Part shown: piece by piece, positions 7,656 through 16,947 of the stretch | How the letters are laid out: every line of letters starts with the position of its first letter | Position numbering within the stretch: position 1 is the first letter of the stretch | Source of the DNA: an uncultured Roseibium sp. | GTDB taxonomy: Bacteria; Pseudomonadota; Alphaproteobacteria; Rhizobiales; Stappiaceae | Length of the DNA: 64,000 nt | Direction: 5' to 3' | Assembly (NCBI RefSeq): GCF_947499295.1 | Contig: NZ_CANMNP010000013.1 | Location: 124,001 to 188,000 of the forward strand | Program-made: the position numbers and the translations under genes | The notes under the pieces: generated by a model | Database searches by the model: none | Seen by the model: the letters and a program-made list of their open reading frames with translations, nothing else | Told to the model about the DNA's origin: nothing

Positions 7656-7731
7656 TCCATGAGATTCCATTGACCGCCCATGAATTCCCATGGTATCCCA
7701 TAAGAACCCAGAATGGGGAGTGCGGGCCCAT
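7656..7731. promoter_or_regulatory. MraZ-type operator ladder (10-bp-periodic CCCAT boxes)
   Basis: CCCAT or a close variant occurs with ten-base spacing: TCCAT at 7656 and 7666, then CCCAT at 7677, 7687, 7697, CCCAG at 7707, and CCCAT again at 7727, one step skipped. Read on the minus strand this is TGGG every 10 bp. That is the published MraZ recognition pattern: direct TGGGN repeats separated by 5-bp spacers upstream of the dcw cluster. The ladder overlaps a TTGACC (7670-7675) that could be the -35 of the mraZ promoter. The target is the mraZ gene that begins at 7875, so this predicts autorepression of the whole cluster. Confidence 0.8.
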
Positions 7732-7874
7732 ATTTGTCGGGCTCAGGGCATCTGTTTTAACGGCTTAGCAGGAGCCGCTTTCGCAAATTGCATGTCCTGG
7801 CGGGTATCTGGCCTTCCTTCATTCCAGGGTGATTAGGGGATTTCTGCGGGTGGGGACCCGCTTCGAGGGGATTT

Positions 7875-8342
7875 ATGGCCGGATTTGTTTCTCACTACAC
7901 CAACCGGCTGGATGCCAAGGGTCGCGTTTCGATCCCGGCGCCTTTCCGCTCGGTGCTTGCGAGAGATGGTTTTGAAGGTCTTTATTGTATCAAATCCTCC
8001 CATTGCGACGCGGTCGATGCAGGCGGCAACGAACTGCTGGCGCAGATCGAGGCAACGTCTGAGGCCTTTGCCAAACTTTCACCTGATCACGATGCGCTTG
8101 CCGTCGCTCTTTTTGGGGCCAGCGAAAATCCGAGAATTGATGGAGATGGGCGTATGACCATCTCCGACATGATACGGGACCACACAGGCATTTCCGATCA
8201 GGTCACATTCGTTGGCCTGAAATACAAATTTCAGATCTGGGAACCAAACAAGTTTCGTGAGTACAGCGCGGAGGCCCAAAAGCGCGCGCTCGCGATGCTG
8301 TCGGGGCAGAGCCCCGTCTCCTCTCAAGGAGGACCGGCATGA
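7875..8342 (+). CDS. mraZ: transcriptional regulator MraZ
   Basis: A 155-residue protein, the first gene of the dcw cluster. It has two tandem SpoVT/AbrB-like MraZ domains, each with the diagnostic D-x3-R motif: [10 protein letters not shown] at residues of about 12-21 and [10 protein letters not shown] near 88-97. MraZ forms a ring oligomer that binds TGGG repeats and represses the cluster. A matching box ladder lies at 7656-7731. The ATG is preceded by a GAGGGGA ribosome site. The stop overlaps the rsmH start (ATGA), implying translational coupling. Confidence 0.97.
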   Translation: MAGFVSHYTNRLDAKGRVSIPAPFRSVLARDGFEGLYCIKSSHCDAVDAGGNELLAQIEATSEAFAKLSPDHDALAVALFGASENPRIDGDGRMTISDMIRDHTGISDQVTFVGLKYKFQIWEPNKFREYSAEAQKRALAMLSGQSPVSSQGGPA

Positions 8343-9379
8343 TGACGCTTGGCGTAAGAGATGAAAATCTCGCCGCAGGCGGACCTGAGCGTCATGTGCC
8401 GGTTCTTCTGGATGAGGTTCTTGAGTGGCTGGACCCGCAGCCCGATGAAGTCATGGTCGATGGCACATTCGGCGCCGGCGGTTATTCCCGTGCAATTCTA
8501 GAGCGTGGCGCAAAAGTTGTCGGCATAGACCGGGATCCGGATGCGATTGCCGGTGGGCAGACGTTGGTCCAGGAAGCCGAAGGCCGCCTGATACTTGTTG
8601 CTGGACAGTTTGCAGGTCTGGAAGATCATGCTCGTCAGTCTGGATTTGATGGTGTTGACGGGGTTGTTCTGGACCTTGGCGTTTCGTCCATGCAGCTCGA
8701 TGAGGCCGAGCGTGGTTTTTCCTTCATGAAAGACGGCCCGCTTGACATGCGTATGGAGCAATCCGGCCCGTCTGCGGCCGATGTGGTCAACGAGATGCCG
8801 GTGAAGGACCTTATTCGCATCATTGGCCTTTTAGGGGAAGAAAAGCGGGCTACGACCGTTGCGCATGCGATTGGCAATGCGCGCAAGGAAAAACCATTTT
8901 CTCGCACGCTGGAGTTGGCGCGTCTCGTTGAGAAGGTGCTTGGCCGCTCACCGAAGAAAGCCCAGATTCACCCGGCAACGCGTACGTTTCAGGCGCTGCG
9001 GATCTACGTAAATGGAGAGTTGCACCAGGCAGCTGAAGCATTGGGTGCCGCTGAGCGCATTCTTAAGCCCGGCGGGCGTCTTGTGCTGGTGAGTTTTCAT
9101 TCGCTGGAAGACCGTATCGTGAAGCGGTTTTTCCAGGACAGGACACGAACTCGCGGGGGTGGTTCGCGTCATATGCCCGAGCAAGAAGTGCCTCCGGCGA
9201 CATTTGAGCTTTTGACGCGCAAGGCTGTGGAAGCGGCGGCGGATGAAACAGGCGTCAATCCGCGGGCTCGTTCCGCAAAGCTCAGGGCTGGTCGCCGCAC
9301 GGAAGCGCCGGCGCGGGAATTGGATATCCATGCAGCGGGTGTTCCACGCCTGGCAGACTATCATGGGTTAGGGGGCTGA
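8339..9379 (+). CDS. rsmH: 16S rRNA (cytosine(1402)-N(4))-methyltransferase RsmH (MraW)
   Basis: 346 residues, the usual family length. It transfers a methyl group from S-adenosylmethionine to N4 of C1402 in the ribosomal P site. The SAM-binding motif is [15 protein letters not shown] near the N terminus. The family motifs [18 protein letters not shown] and [16 protein letters not shown] are intact. It begins at 8339 with a four-base ATGA overlap with mraZ; the adjacent ATG at 8342 is equally possible. The next gene starts two bases after its stop. Confidence 0.97.
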   Translation: MMTLGVRDENLAAGGPERHVPVLLDEVLEWLDPQPDEVMVDGTFGAGGYSRAILERGAKVVGIDRDPDAIAGGQTLVQEAEGRLILVAGQFAGLEDHARQSGFDGVDGVVLDLGVSSMQLDEAERGFSFMKDGPLDMRMEQSGPSAADVVNEMPVKDLIRIIGLLGEEKRATTVAHAIGNARKEKPFSRTLELARLVEKVLGRSPKKAQIHPATRTFQALRIYVNGELHQAAEALGAAERILKPGGRLVLVSFHSLEDRIVKRFFQDRTRTRGGGSRHMPEQEVPPATFELLTRKAVEAAADETGVNPRARSAKLRAGRRTEAPARELDIHAAGVPRLADYHGLGG

Positions 9380-9381
9380 AG

Positions 9382-9735
9382 GTGGTTCGTACGCTGAACA
9401 TATTGTTCATTCTGGCAGTCGTTATTGGCGCTGCAACCGTCTACGACATGAAGCTGGCGGCAACAAAATCGGCGGAGAAAGTTGCCGATCTTCAGCGTCA
9501 GATCGATGAAGAGCGAAATTCCATCCGGCATTTGAAGGCCGAGTGGAGCCTGTTGAACAAGCCCGACCGGCTGCAGGCCCTGGTCGAACGTTACAACGAT
9601 TATCTCCAACTGAAGCCGCTTGATGTGAAGCAGATCGTGGCGCCGGAAGACCTTCCTGCGCGCCCGGTCATGCTGGAGCCGATCGGCGGCAACCAGATGG
9701 GCGGCTATGCCGGCTCATCGGCAACGATCCGATGA
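9382..9735 (+). CDS. ftsL: cell division protein FtsL
   Basis: A 117-residue single-pass membrane protein in the exact position of ftsL. Residues 5-22 form a transmembrane helix, followed by a heptad-rich segment (SAEKVADLQRQIDEERNSIRHLKAEW, about 30-56) that would pair with FtsB/DivIC in the periplasm. Sequence conservation in this family is low, so the call rests on topology and synteny. The start codon is GTG, two bases after the rsmH stop, with GGGGGCTGAAGG upstream. Confidence 0.88.
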   Translation: MVRTLNILFILAVVIGAATVYDMKLAATKSAEKVADLQRQIDEERNSIRHLKAEWSLLNKPDRLQALVERYNDYLQLKPLDVKQIVAPEDLPARPVMLEPIGGNQMGGYAGSSATIR

Positions 9736-9745
9736 GGGCGGTAAA

Positions 9746-11458
9746 ATGACGTTGGTAAGCGAACCGGAAAGTTTCCTCCAAGTGCGGCGCTCCCAGCCAC
9801 GGGCCGCCCGGGGATCCGTGTCATCAAGCGCGGTCAAGTCTCGTGTCTACGTCGCCATGCTTGCCTTTGCATGCGTTTATGTCGCTATTGCCGGGCGTCT
9901 TGTCATGCTTGCGCAGATGGAGGAGGCGCCGTCACGTGCCTTTATCTCCGCTCAGGACTCTGTTTCGGCATCGCGGCCTGATCTCATTGATCGTAATGGA
10001 GAAATCCTCGCCACGGATATCAAGACCGCGTCGCTCTATGCCGAGCCGCGTCGCGTCATTGACGTTGACGAGGCCGTCGAGGGGCTGATCCGCGTTCTGC
10101 CGGAGCTTGATGAGGCCCTGGTGCGCCGCCGCCTGGAAAGCGGCACGGGCTTTGTCTGGCTGAAGCGCGAAATGACGCCGCAACAAGCCAAGAAGATTCA
10201 CAATCTGGGTCTGCCCGGTGTCGGGTTCCTGTCTGAAAACCAGAGATTTTATCCAGGTGGCCCGACTGCGGGACACATTGTCGGTTCGGTCAATGTCGAC
10301 AATCAGGGTCTGGCTGGTATTGAAAAATACATTGATGGTGAATGGCTCGCAGATCTGCAGTCTCTCGGCTTCACGTCGGACCGCTCGATGGAGCCCGTAC
10401 GCCTTTCCGTTGATCTGCGTGTTCAGCATGTAGTGCGCGATGAGCTGGTCAAGGCAATGGAGCGCTACAAGGCAATCGCAGCCGCTGGGATCGTTCTGGA
10501 TGCTAAAACTGGCGAAGTCGTTGCGATGTCCTCCTTGCCTGATTACGATCCGAATGATCGTTCGCAGGCACTTGAAAAAGACCGTCTGAACAGAGCAACA
10601 GGCGGTGTCTTTGAAATGGGCTCCGTTTTCAAAACATTCACGACTGCGATGGCGCTGGATTCCGGGGCGGTCTCAATCAACGACAGTTTTGATGCCACGC
10701 GCCCGATTCGAGCCGGAGGTCGCACAATCTCTGATTTCCACGGGAAAAACCGCATATTGTCGGTCCCGGAAATCTTCATCTATTCCTCCAATATCGGCAC
10801 AGCCAAAATGATGCTGGCAACCGGTATATCCAGGCAGCGTGAGTTTTTCGAACGCCTTCATCTGACGAAGCGTTTGAAGACTGAGTTGCCGGAAAATGCA
10901 GCGCCGTTGCTGCCGCCGAAATGGAACGAGCTGGCAGCCATGACGATTTCATTCGGTCACGGAATATCGGTGACCCCAATGCAGACCGCAGTTGCTGCAG
11001 CTGCACTCGTGAATGGCGGTAAGCTCCTGCCTCCAACCTTTGTGCCGCGCAGCCCGGCAGATGTCCAAGCTGTTGAAAAACAGGTCATTTCACCCGAGGT
11101 TAGCCGGATCATGCGGTATCTTTTCCGCCTGAACGTGCTGTCCGGATCGGGGCGCAAGGCGGATGTTCCTGGCTATGTCGTTGGCGGCAAGACGGGAACT
11201 GCGGAAAAGATTGAAAATGGCCGATATGTCGACAATAAGCGGCGTAACTCGTTCCTGTCAGCCTTCCCGATGGACGATCCGCGCTACGTGGTGCTTGTCG
11301 TGATCGACGAGCCCAAGCGCGAGCGCGAGGGAACAGGCGTTACCGCAGGTTGGAACGCTGCGCCCATGGTTGGCGCAATTGTACGCCGCTCCGCGCCGAT
11401 GTTGGGTGTAATGCCGCGTTTCGGTAAAGGGGATGAACCAATCGAGATTTCCTATTAA
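9746..11458 (+). CDS. ftsI: peptidoglycan D,D-transpeptidase FtsI (PBP3)
   Basis: A 570-residue class B penicillin-binding protein that crosslinks septal peptidoglycan as partner of FtsW. A short cytoplasmic tail is followed by one transmembrane helix (YVAMLAFACVYVAIAGRL), a dimerisation region and the transpeptidase domain. The three active-site motifs are intact: S293-V-F-K, S347-S-N, and K482-T-G. No PASTA domain is visible. The ATG at 9746 is preferred over 9707 because GGGCGG precedes it and it avoids overlap with ftsL. It is followed by an 89-base gap with a strong hairpin before murE, the largest gap in the cell-wall run. Confidence 0.96.
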   Translation: MTLVSEPESFLQVRRSQPRAARGSVSSSAVKSRVYVAMLAFACVYVAIAGRLVMLAQMEEAPSRAFISAQDSVSASRPDLIDRNGEILATDIKTASLYAEPRRVIDVDEAVEGLIRVLPELDEALVRRRLESGTGFVWLKREMTPQQAKKIHNLGLPGVGFLSENQRFYPGGPTAGHIVGSVNVDNQGLAGIEKYIDGEWLADLQSLGFTSDRSMEPVRLSVDLRVQHVVRDELVKAMERYKAIAAAGIVLDAKTGEVVAMSSLPDYDPNDRSQALEKDRLNRATGGVFEMGSVFKTFTTAMALDSGAVSINDSFDATRPIRAGGRTISDFHGKNRILSVPEIFIYSSNIGTAKMMLATGISRQREFFERLHLTKRLKTELPENAAPLLPPKWNELAAMTISFGHGISVTPMQTAVAAAALVNGGKLLPPTFVPRSPADVQAVEKQVISPEVSRIMRYLFRLNVLSGSGRKADVPGYVVGGKTGTAEKIENGRYVDNKRRNSFLSAFPMDDPRYVVLVVIDEPKREREGTGVTAGWNAAPMVGAIVRRSAPMLGVMPRFGKGDEPIEISY

Positions 11459-11476
11459 GGAGACACTTTAACAAGG

Positions 11477-11517
11477 TTCGAGAGCCGGCGGGGTCGCAGC
11501 CGGTACCGGTTCTCGAA
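11477..11517 (+). other. 12-bp stem-loop in the ftsI-murE gap
   Basis: Bases 11477-11488 (TTCGAGAGCCGG) pair with 11506-11517 (CCGGTTCTCGAA), with one G-U pair and a 17-base loop. No T-tract follows, so a terminator is unlikely. It may be an RNA processing, stability or attenuation element between the division and Mur-ligase parts of the cluster. Confidence 0.6.
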
Positions 11518-11547
11518 AAGACGACGCACAGATGACGATCGGGTGAA

Positions 11548-13017
11548 ATGGATCTTGAATATCTAGCCGCTGGCCTTGATGTGCCGGGCGAGGCGAAGAA
11601 CCTGCAGCTTTCTGGGTTGACGGCGGACAGTCGAAACGTCGGGCCCGGCTATCTTTTTGCAGCTCTGAAGGGCACCACAGTCGATGGCACAAAGTTCGCC
11701 CCGGATGCGGTCGCTTCCGGGGCTCTTGTCATTTTATGCGCTTTGGATGCGGTCGAGAGCGTCAGAAACAACTGCCCAGCTGGGACGATCGTGCTTGGCG
11801 CTGGAGAGCCGCGGCAGGTTCTGGCGCGCATGGCGGCAAGATTTTACGGTGCTCAGCCGGATACGATTGTTGCTGTTACCGGAACCGCAGGCAAAACCTC
11901 CGTCGCTCATTTCGTCCGGCAAATTTTTCAGTCGGCAGGCCATCCGGCAGCAAGCCTTGGAACACTTGGGACAATCAAACCTGATGGTGAAAGTTACGGC
12001 GGACTGACGACGCCTGACCCGGTGGCCCTTCAGAAGGAGCTTGCGGAGCTTCATGTCGAGGGGATTGACCATGCCGCTATGGAGGCCTCGTCCCACGGGC
12101 TGGATCAATTCAGATTGGACGGTGTGCGGCTGACAGCGGCGGGTTTCACCAATCTTGGCCGCGATCACATGGACTATCACGCCACTCTTGAAGACTATCT
12201 TCAAGCCAAGCTCCGCCTGTTCTCAGAACTTCTACCGACTGGCGGAACGGTGGTTCTGGATCCAGGCGAGAAATATGCTGACAGGGTTGCAGATGTTGCC
12301 CGAGAACGTGGTCTGGCCGTATTCACGGTTGGAGAAACGGGCAAGGATCTCACTCTCACCGGACTGAGGCCGCAAGGTGCGGGGCAGGAGTTGACCCTCC
12401 AGACCGTACGCGGCGAATACAGGGTTACGCTGCCTCTGATTGGCCGGTTTCAGGTTTCCAACGCGTTGATTGCTGCCGGATTGGCGATTTCAGCCGGTAT
12501 CGATACGGGCACGGCACTTCGGTCGCTTGAGAATCTGAAGGGAGCGCTTGGACGACTGGAACTCGCCGGCAAGACCGGTTCAGGGGGCCTTGTATTTGTC
12601 GACTACGCCCACAAGCCGGACGCGCTGGACAACGCTCTAGCGGCGCTGAAGCCCTTCGCACGTGGAAAATTGTTCGTCGTGATCGGCGCTGGTGGCGATC
12701 GGGATCCCGGCAAGCGTGAATTGATGGGGGCTGCGGCTTCCCGCCAGGCAGACCTGGTCATTGTCACCGACGACAATCCGCGGTCCGAAGATCCGGCCAC
12801 GATCCGCAAGGCCGTTCTTGCAGGTGCACCGGGAGCCATTGAGATCGGGGATCGGTTTGAGGCGATCGCGGAAGGTGTCCGCCGTCTTGAGGCCGGCGAT
12901 ATCTTGTGTGTTGCGGGAAAAGGACACGAAACGGGCCAGATTGTTGGCGACACAGTGATTCCCTTTTCAGATCACGATGCAGTGCAACGCGCCATCAGCA
13001 ATGAAGGAAACACATGA
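11548..13017 (+). CDS. murE: UDP-MurNAc-L-Ala-D-Glu:meso-diaminopimelate ligase MurE
   Basis: A 489-residue ATP-dependent Mur ligase adding meso-diaminopimelate, the third peptide residue of peptidoglycan. The ATP loop reads VTGTAGKTSV, a GTAGKT variant of the usual GTNGKT. The DNPR motif (TDDNPRSED), which distinguishes DAP-adding from lysine-adding enzymes, is present, as is VDYAHKPDAL in the central domain. The stop overlaps the murF start by four bases (ATGA). Confidence 0.97.
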   Translation: MDLEYLAAGLDVPGEAKNLQLSGLTADSRNVGPGYLFAALKGTTVDGTKFAPDAVASGALVILCALDAVESVRNNCPAGTIVLGAGEPRQVLARMAARFYGAQPDTIVAVTGTAGKTSVAHFVRQIFQSAGHPAASLGTLGTIKPDGESYGGLTTPDPVALQKELAELHVEGIDHAAMEASSHGLDQFRLDGVRLTAAGFTNLGRDHMDYHATLEDYLQAKLRLFSELLPTGGTVVLDPGEKYADRVADVARERGLAVFTVGETGKDLTLTGLRPQGAGQELTLQTVRGEYRVTLPLIGRFQVSNALIAAGLAISAGIDTGTALRSLENLKGALGRLELAGKTGSGGLVFVDYAHKPDALDNALAALKPFARGKLFVVIGAGGDRDPGKRELMGAAASRQADLVIVTDDNPRSEDPATIRKAVLAGAPGAIEIGDRFEAIAEGVRRLEAGDILCVAGKGHETGQIVGDTVIPFSDHDAVQRAISNEGNT

Positions 13018-14444
13018 GCGAGCCGCTTTGGACTCTGAATGCCTTTGCTGAGGCTGCAGCAGGCAGCACCAGAGGTGATGTTGGTGCAGACATCACCGGA
13101 ATATCCATCGACAGCCGGTCACTTGAGCCCGGGGATGCTTTCATAGCGATCAAGGGCGACCGCCTAGACGGCCACGACTATGTTGCCGCAGCGCTTGATG
13201 CCGGTGCAGCCGTGGCGCTCGTATCGGAAGACAGGCTTTCAGAATTGCCGGAAGAAGGGCGCTATGTGATCGTCAGCGACACGCTGGAAGCGATGCGCAA
13301 GTTGGGTATTGTTGCGCGCGCGCGCTCAAATGCCAGAATTGTTGCGGTGACCGGGTCCGTCGGCAAAACAGGAACGAAGGAAGCGCTTCGCATGACGCTG
13401 GAGCAATCCGGCAAGGTTCATGCCTCAGCTGCATCTTTCAACAATCATTGGGGCGTGCCCCTGACGCTTGCGCGTATGCCTGCGGATGCAGACTTTGGAG
13501 TGTTCGAAATCGGCATGAACCACGCCGGTGAGATCACACCTCTGGTCAAGATGGTTCGCCCACATGTTGCGATCATCACCACGGTTCAACCGGTTCACCT
13601 GGAATATTTCGATTCAGTTGAAAAGATTGCCCAGGCGAAAGCGGAGATCTTCAGTGGCTTGGAGCCGGGCGGTATCGCGATCTTGAACAGGGACAACCAG
13701 CAATACGATCTGTTGAAGTTCCTGGCCGTCAATGCGGGCGTATCGGTTGTCCAAACCTTTGGTGAAACAGCTTCGGCAGACAGTTGCATCGAAAACCATG
13801 CCAGTTATCCAGGTGGATCGAGTGTCGATGCAAATATCCTGGGACAGGAGATCACTTACAAGATCGGTGCACCCGGCAAACATTTCGTCAAGAACAGCCT
13901 GGCGGTGCTGACCGCAGTTGTTGACCTTGGCGCCGACCTTGCAAAAGCCGGTTTGGCGCTTGATGCGATGCGCGCTCCCAAGGGCAGGGGTGAGGTGACG
14001 CGGCTGCCGATGCCAGATGGCGAACTGAACCTTATTGACGAAAGCTATAATGCCAATCCGGCTTCAATGCGTGCGGCTCTTGCGGTACTTGGCGAAGCGC
14101 CGGTCACACGTCCGGGGCGACGCGTCGCGGTTCTGGGCGACATGCTGGAACTTGGCGCCGACGCCGATAGGCTGCACGGAGAGTTGCAGGTGCCGATCTT
14201 TGAAGCTGGCATAGATGCGGTCTACTGCGTTGGGCCTCACATGCATGCGCTTTGGCAGAACCTGCCACGGGAAATTCGGGCTCACTACAGCGAAAGTGCA
14301 AAAGATCTGGAAGACCTTCTTTTGGGCGACGTCAGGTCTGGTGATGTTGTTATGATCAAGGGATCGCTTGGTACCCGAATGGGCCCGCTTGTCGAGGCCC
14401 TCAAAAAGGAATATCCGCCCGCGGACGATATCGCGGCGGCATAA
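13014..14444 (+). CDS. murF: UDP-MurNAc-tripeptide:D-alanyl-D-alanine ligase MurF
   Basis: A 476-residue Mur ligase that adds the D-Ala-D-Ala dipeptide made by Ddl to the cytoplasmic precursor. The ATP loop is VTGSVGKTGTKE. NNHWGVPLTLARMP and DESYNANPASMRAAL are conserved MurF blocks. It starts inside the murE stop (ATGA) and is followed ten bases later by mraY, consistent with one transcript. Confidence 0.97.
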   Translation: MSEPLWTLNAFAEAAAGSTRGDVGADITGISIDSRSLEPGDAFIAIKGDRLDGHDYVAAALDAGAAVALVSEDRLSELPEEGRYVIVSDTLEAMRKLGIVARARSNARIVAVTGSVGKTGTKEALRMTLEQSGKVHASAASFNNHWGVPLTLARMPADADFGVFEIGMNHAGEITPLVKMVRPHVAIITTVQPVHLEYFDSVEKIAQAKAEIFSGLEPGGIAILNRDNQQYDLLKFLAVNAGVSVVQTFGETASADSCIENHASYPGGSSVDANILGQEITYKIGAPGKHFVKNSLAVLTAVVDLGADLAKAGLALDAMRAPKGRGEVTRLPMPDGELNLIDESYNANPASMRAALAVLGEAPVTRPGRRVAVLGDMLELGADADRLHGELQVPIFEAGIDAVYCVGPHMHALWQNLPREIRAHYSESAKDLEDLLLGDVRSGDVVMIKGSLGTRMGPLVEALKKEYPPADDIAAA

Positions 14445-14454
14445 GGGATAGCTG

Positions 14455-15540
14455 ATGTTTTATTTCTTGGGGGAATTTGCGGACCAGATATCGGCACTGA
14501 ACGTGTTCCGATACATCACGTTCCGCACAGGCGGTGCGATCATGACCGCCTTGTTTTTTGTCTTTCTGTTTGGTCCCAAAATTATTGCCAGCCTGCGTAT
14601 TCGCCAGGGACACGGTCAGCCCATCCGCTCCGATGGACCGGAGAGCCATCTCCTGACCAAAAAAGGCACACCGACGATGGGAGGGCTGATGATCCTCTCC
14701 GGTGCGATGGTTGCAACCCTTTTATGGACGGATCTCTCCAACCCTTATGTCTGGGTGGTGATCTTCGTAACACTTGGTTTCGGTAGCATCGGTTTTTATG
14801 ATGACTATCTGAAAGTGACAAAGTCGTCCCACAAGGGTTTCGGCAGCAAAGCGCGTCTTGGTCTTGAATTTCTGATTGCCGGAGTTGCCGCCTATGCGGT
14901 CACAGTGCTCGACGCATCGGAGTATTCCGAGGCGATAACCTTTCCATTCCTGAAGGACTTCACACTCAATCTCGGTCTGATTTTCATCCCCTTTGCCGCC
15001 TTTGTCATGGTCGGCGCAGGCAATGCGGTCAACCTGACGGACGGGCTTGATGGGCTCGCAATCGTACCGGTGATGATTGCATGTGCTTCCTTCGGTTTGA
15101 TTGCCTATCTGTCCGGTAACGCTGTTTTCGCAAGCTATCTGCAAATCCATCATGTTTCGGGAACAGGTGAACTCGCGGTCATCTGCGGTGCCGTCATTGG
15201 CGCAGGTCTCGGGTTCTTGTGGTTCAATGCGCCTCCGGCGGCGATCTTCATGGGTGACACGGGATCGCTTGCTCTGGGCGGTATGATTGGAGCTATTGCA
15301 GTCGCAACCAAGCACGAGATCGTACTGGCAATCATCGGCGGTTTATTCGTGCTTGAGGCTGTTTCAGTGATTGTCCAAGTCATATCGTTCAAATTGACGG
15401 GCAAGCGTGTTTTCCGAATGGCCCCGATCCACCACCATTTCGAGATCATGGGTTGGACCGAAAGCCAGGTGGTGATCCGCTTTTGGATCATTGCTGTTGT
15501 GCTTGCTCTGGTTGGCCTCGCCACGCTGAAGCTGAGGTAG
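14455..15540 (+). CDS. mraY: phospho-MurNAc-pentapeptide transferase MraY
   Basis: A 361-residue polytopic membrane enzyme that transfers phospho-MurNAc-pentapeptide to undecaprenyl phosphate, forming lipid I. About ten hydrophobic segments are visible. Catalytic and family motifs are intact: [31 protein letters not shown] and [13 protein letters not shown], as is the HHHFE region ([11 protein letters not shown]) near the C terminus. Length matches the family norm. Confidence 0.97.
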   Translation: MFYFLGEFADQISALNVFRYITFRTGGAIMTALFFVFLFGPKIIASLRIRQGHGQPIRSDGPESHLLTKKGTPTMGGLMILSGAMVATLLWTDLSNPYVWVVIFVTLGFGSIGFYDDYLKVTKSSHKGFGSKARLGLEFLIAGVAAYAVTVLDASEYSEAITFPFLKDFTLNLGLIFIPFAAFVMVGAGNAVNLTDGLDGLAIVPVMIACASFGLIAYLSGNAVFASYLQIHHVSGTGELAVICGAVIGAGLGFLWFNAPPAAIFMGDTGSLALGGMIGAIAVATKHEIVLAIIGGLFVLEAVSVIVQVISFKLTGKRVFRMAPIHHHFEIMGWTESQVVIRFWIIAVVLALVGLATLKLR

Positions 15541-15545
15541 GCCAC

Positions 15546-16946
15546 ATGATCCCAGTCACCACATTTGCAAACCAGAAGGTTGCCCTGTTCGGATTGGGTG
15601 GATCCGGACTTGCGACCGCGCGTGCCCTCAAGGCAGGCGGTGCCGATGTGGTGTGTTTCGACGACAACGAAGGCAGGGTCCAGCAAGCTGCCGGCGAAGG
15701 CTTGCAGACATCAGACTTGAAGCAGATTGACTGGTCGGATGTCAGCGCACTGGTTCTTGCGCCTGGAGTCCCGCTGACACATCCGTTACCGCATTGGTCA
15801 GTCGAACTGGCGCGAGATGCGGGTGTTGAAATCATCGGCGATGTGGAGCTCTTCTGCCGCGAAAAGCGCAGGCTTTGCCCAGAAGCGCCGCTGATTGCCA
15901 TCACAGGCACAAATGGGAAGTCGACAACAACCGCACTTGTTGCCCATCTCCTGAAAGAGCTTGGACTGGATGTCCAGGTTGGCGGAAATATCGGCACACC
16001 GGTCCTGGACCTTGAAAGACCGCAGCCCGGTCGACACTATGTTGTGGAGTGTTCTTCTTACCAGATCGATTTGGCTCCATCGCTTGACGCGACCGTCGGC
16101 ATCCACATGAACCTGTCGCCCGACCATCTCGACAGGCATGGTTCCATGGAAAACTATGCTGCGATCAAGGAGCGGCTGGTGGCGGGTTCGAAAGTTGCCA
16201 TTGTCGGCGTGGATGACCGTTTGTCCTCAACGATTGCCGATCGCCTGGAACTTGCGCGCAAGCCTGTCTGCCGGATCGCTGGTGAGCGTGAACTCACCAA
16301 TGGAATTTATGCGCGCCACGGTCGCCTCTACGAAGCGCACGAAGGAACGCAGAGCGAAGTCGCGACGCTTGGGGGTATCGACAGTCTTCGCGGTGATCAC
16401 AACGGCCAAAACGCTGCCGCGGCATTCGCTGCATTGCGCGCGCTGGAGCTTCCTGCAGACCGTATCGCTGAGGCAATGAAGACCTTTCCGGGCCTTCACC
16501 ATCGCATGGAAGTCGTTACGAGGCAGGGACGTGTTCTCTTCATCAATGATTCCAAGGCAACAAATGCAGACGCGGCTGCGCGGGCACTGGCAAGTTTTGA
16601 CCGGATTTACTGGATTGCAGGCGGGCGGGCCAAAGAAGGCGGCATTTCATCCCTGGACGAATATTTCCCGAAGATTGCGAAAACATTCCTGATCGGCGAA
16701 GCAGCTGACGCTTTTGCGAAGACGCTGGATGGTCGTGTTCCTTACAAGGTCAGTGGAACCATGCCACAAGCGGTCAAGGATGCAGTTGCCGAAGCGGCTG
16801 AAGACGACGCAGCCGAGATAGCGATTTTGCTGTCTCCTGCCTGTGCGAGCTTCGACCAATTTCCAAATTTTGAACTGCGGGGCGCTGCTTTTGTAGATGC
16901 GGTGCGTGCCTTGCCTGGTGCTGGTAACACTCAGGAGGTGGCATAG
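15546..16946 (+). CDS. murD: UDP-N-acetylmuramoyl-L-alanine:D-glutamate ligase MurD
   Basis: A 466-residue Mur ligase adding D-glutamate. It has an N-terminal Rossmann-like domain ([17 protein letters not shown]), the ATP loop [24 protein letters not shown], and [15 protein letters not shown] in the central and C-terminal domains. The ATG at 15546 gives the normal N terminus five bases after the mraY stop; the frame is open further upstream inside mraY but that extension is not MurD-like. Its stop is one base before the ftsW start. Confidence 0.96.
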   Translation: MIPVTTFANQKVALFGLGGSGLATARALKAGGADVVCFDDNEGRVQQAAGEGLQTSDLKQIDWSDVSALVLAPGVPLTHPLPHWSVELARDAGVEIIGDVELFCREKRRLCPEAPLIAITGTNGKSTTTALVAHLLKELGLDVQVGGNIGTPVLDLERPQPGRHYVVECSSYQIDLAPSLDATVGIHMNLSPDHLDRHGSMENYAAIKERLVAGSKVAIVGVDDRLSSTIADRLELARKPVCRIAGERELTNGIYARHGRLYEAHEGTQSEVATLGGIDSLRGDHNGQNAAAAFAALRALELPADRIAEAMKTFPGLHHRMEVVTRQGRVLFINDSKATNADAAARALASFDRIYWIAGGRAKEGGISSLDEYFPKIAKTFLIGEAADAFAKTLDGRVPYKVSGTMPQAVKDAVAEAAEDDAAEIAILLSPACASFDQFPNFELRGAAFVDAVRALPGAGNTQEVA

Positions 16947-16947
16947 C

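Larger units (their letters stand above)
7369..7874. other. long non-coding leader upstream of mraZ
   Basis: About 500 bases without a convincing gene separate the AraC-type gene from mraZ. It contains a 17-bp palindrome (7508-7524), a 10-bp-periodic ladder of MraZ-type boxes (7656-7731) with an overlapping TTGACC (7670-7675), and about 140 bases of leader before the mraZ start. Short reading frames here have no recognisable product. Confidence 0.7.

Noticed and set aside
7656..7731. Short regular repeats as a possible CRISPR array
   Set aside because: The repeat unit is 5 bases at 10-bp intervals, far too short; the pattern fits MraZ operator boxes.
11477..11517. Hairpin after ftsI as an intrinsic terminator
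   Set aside because: No T-tract follows and murE must be expressed with the cluster.
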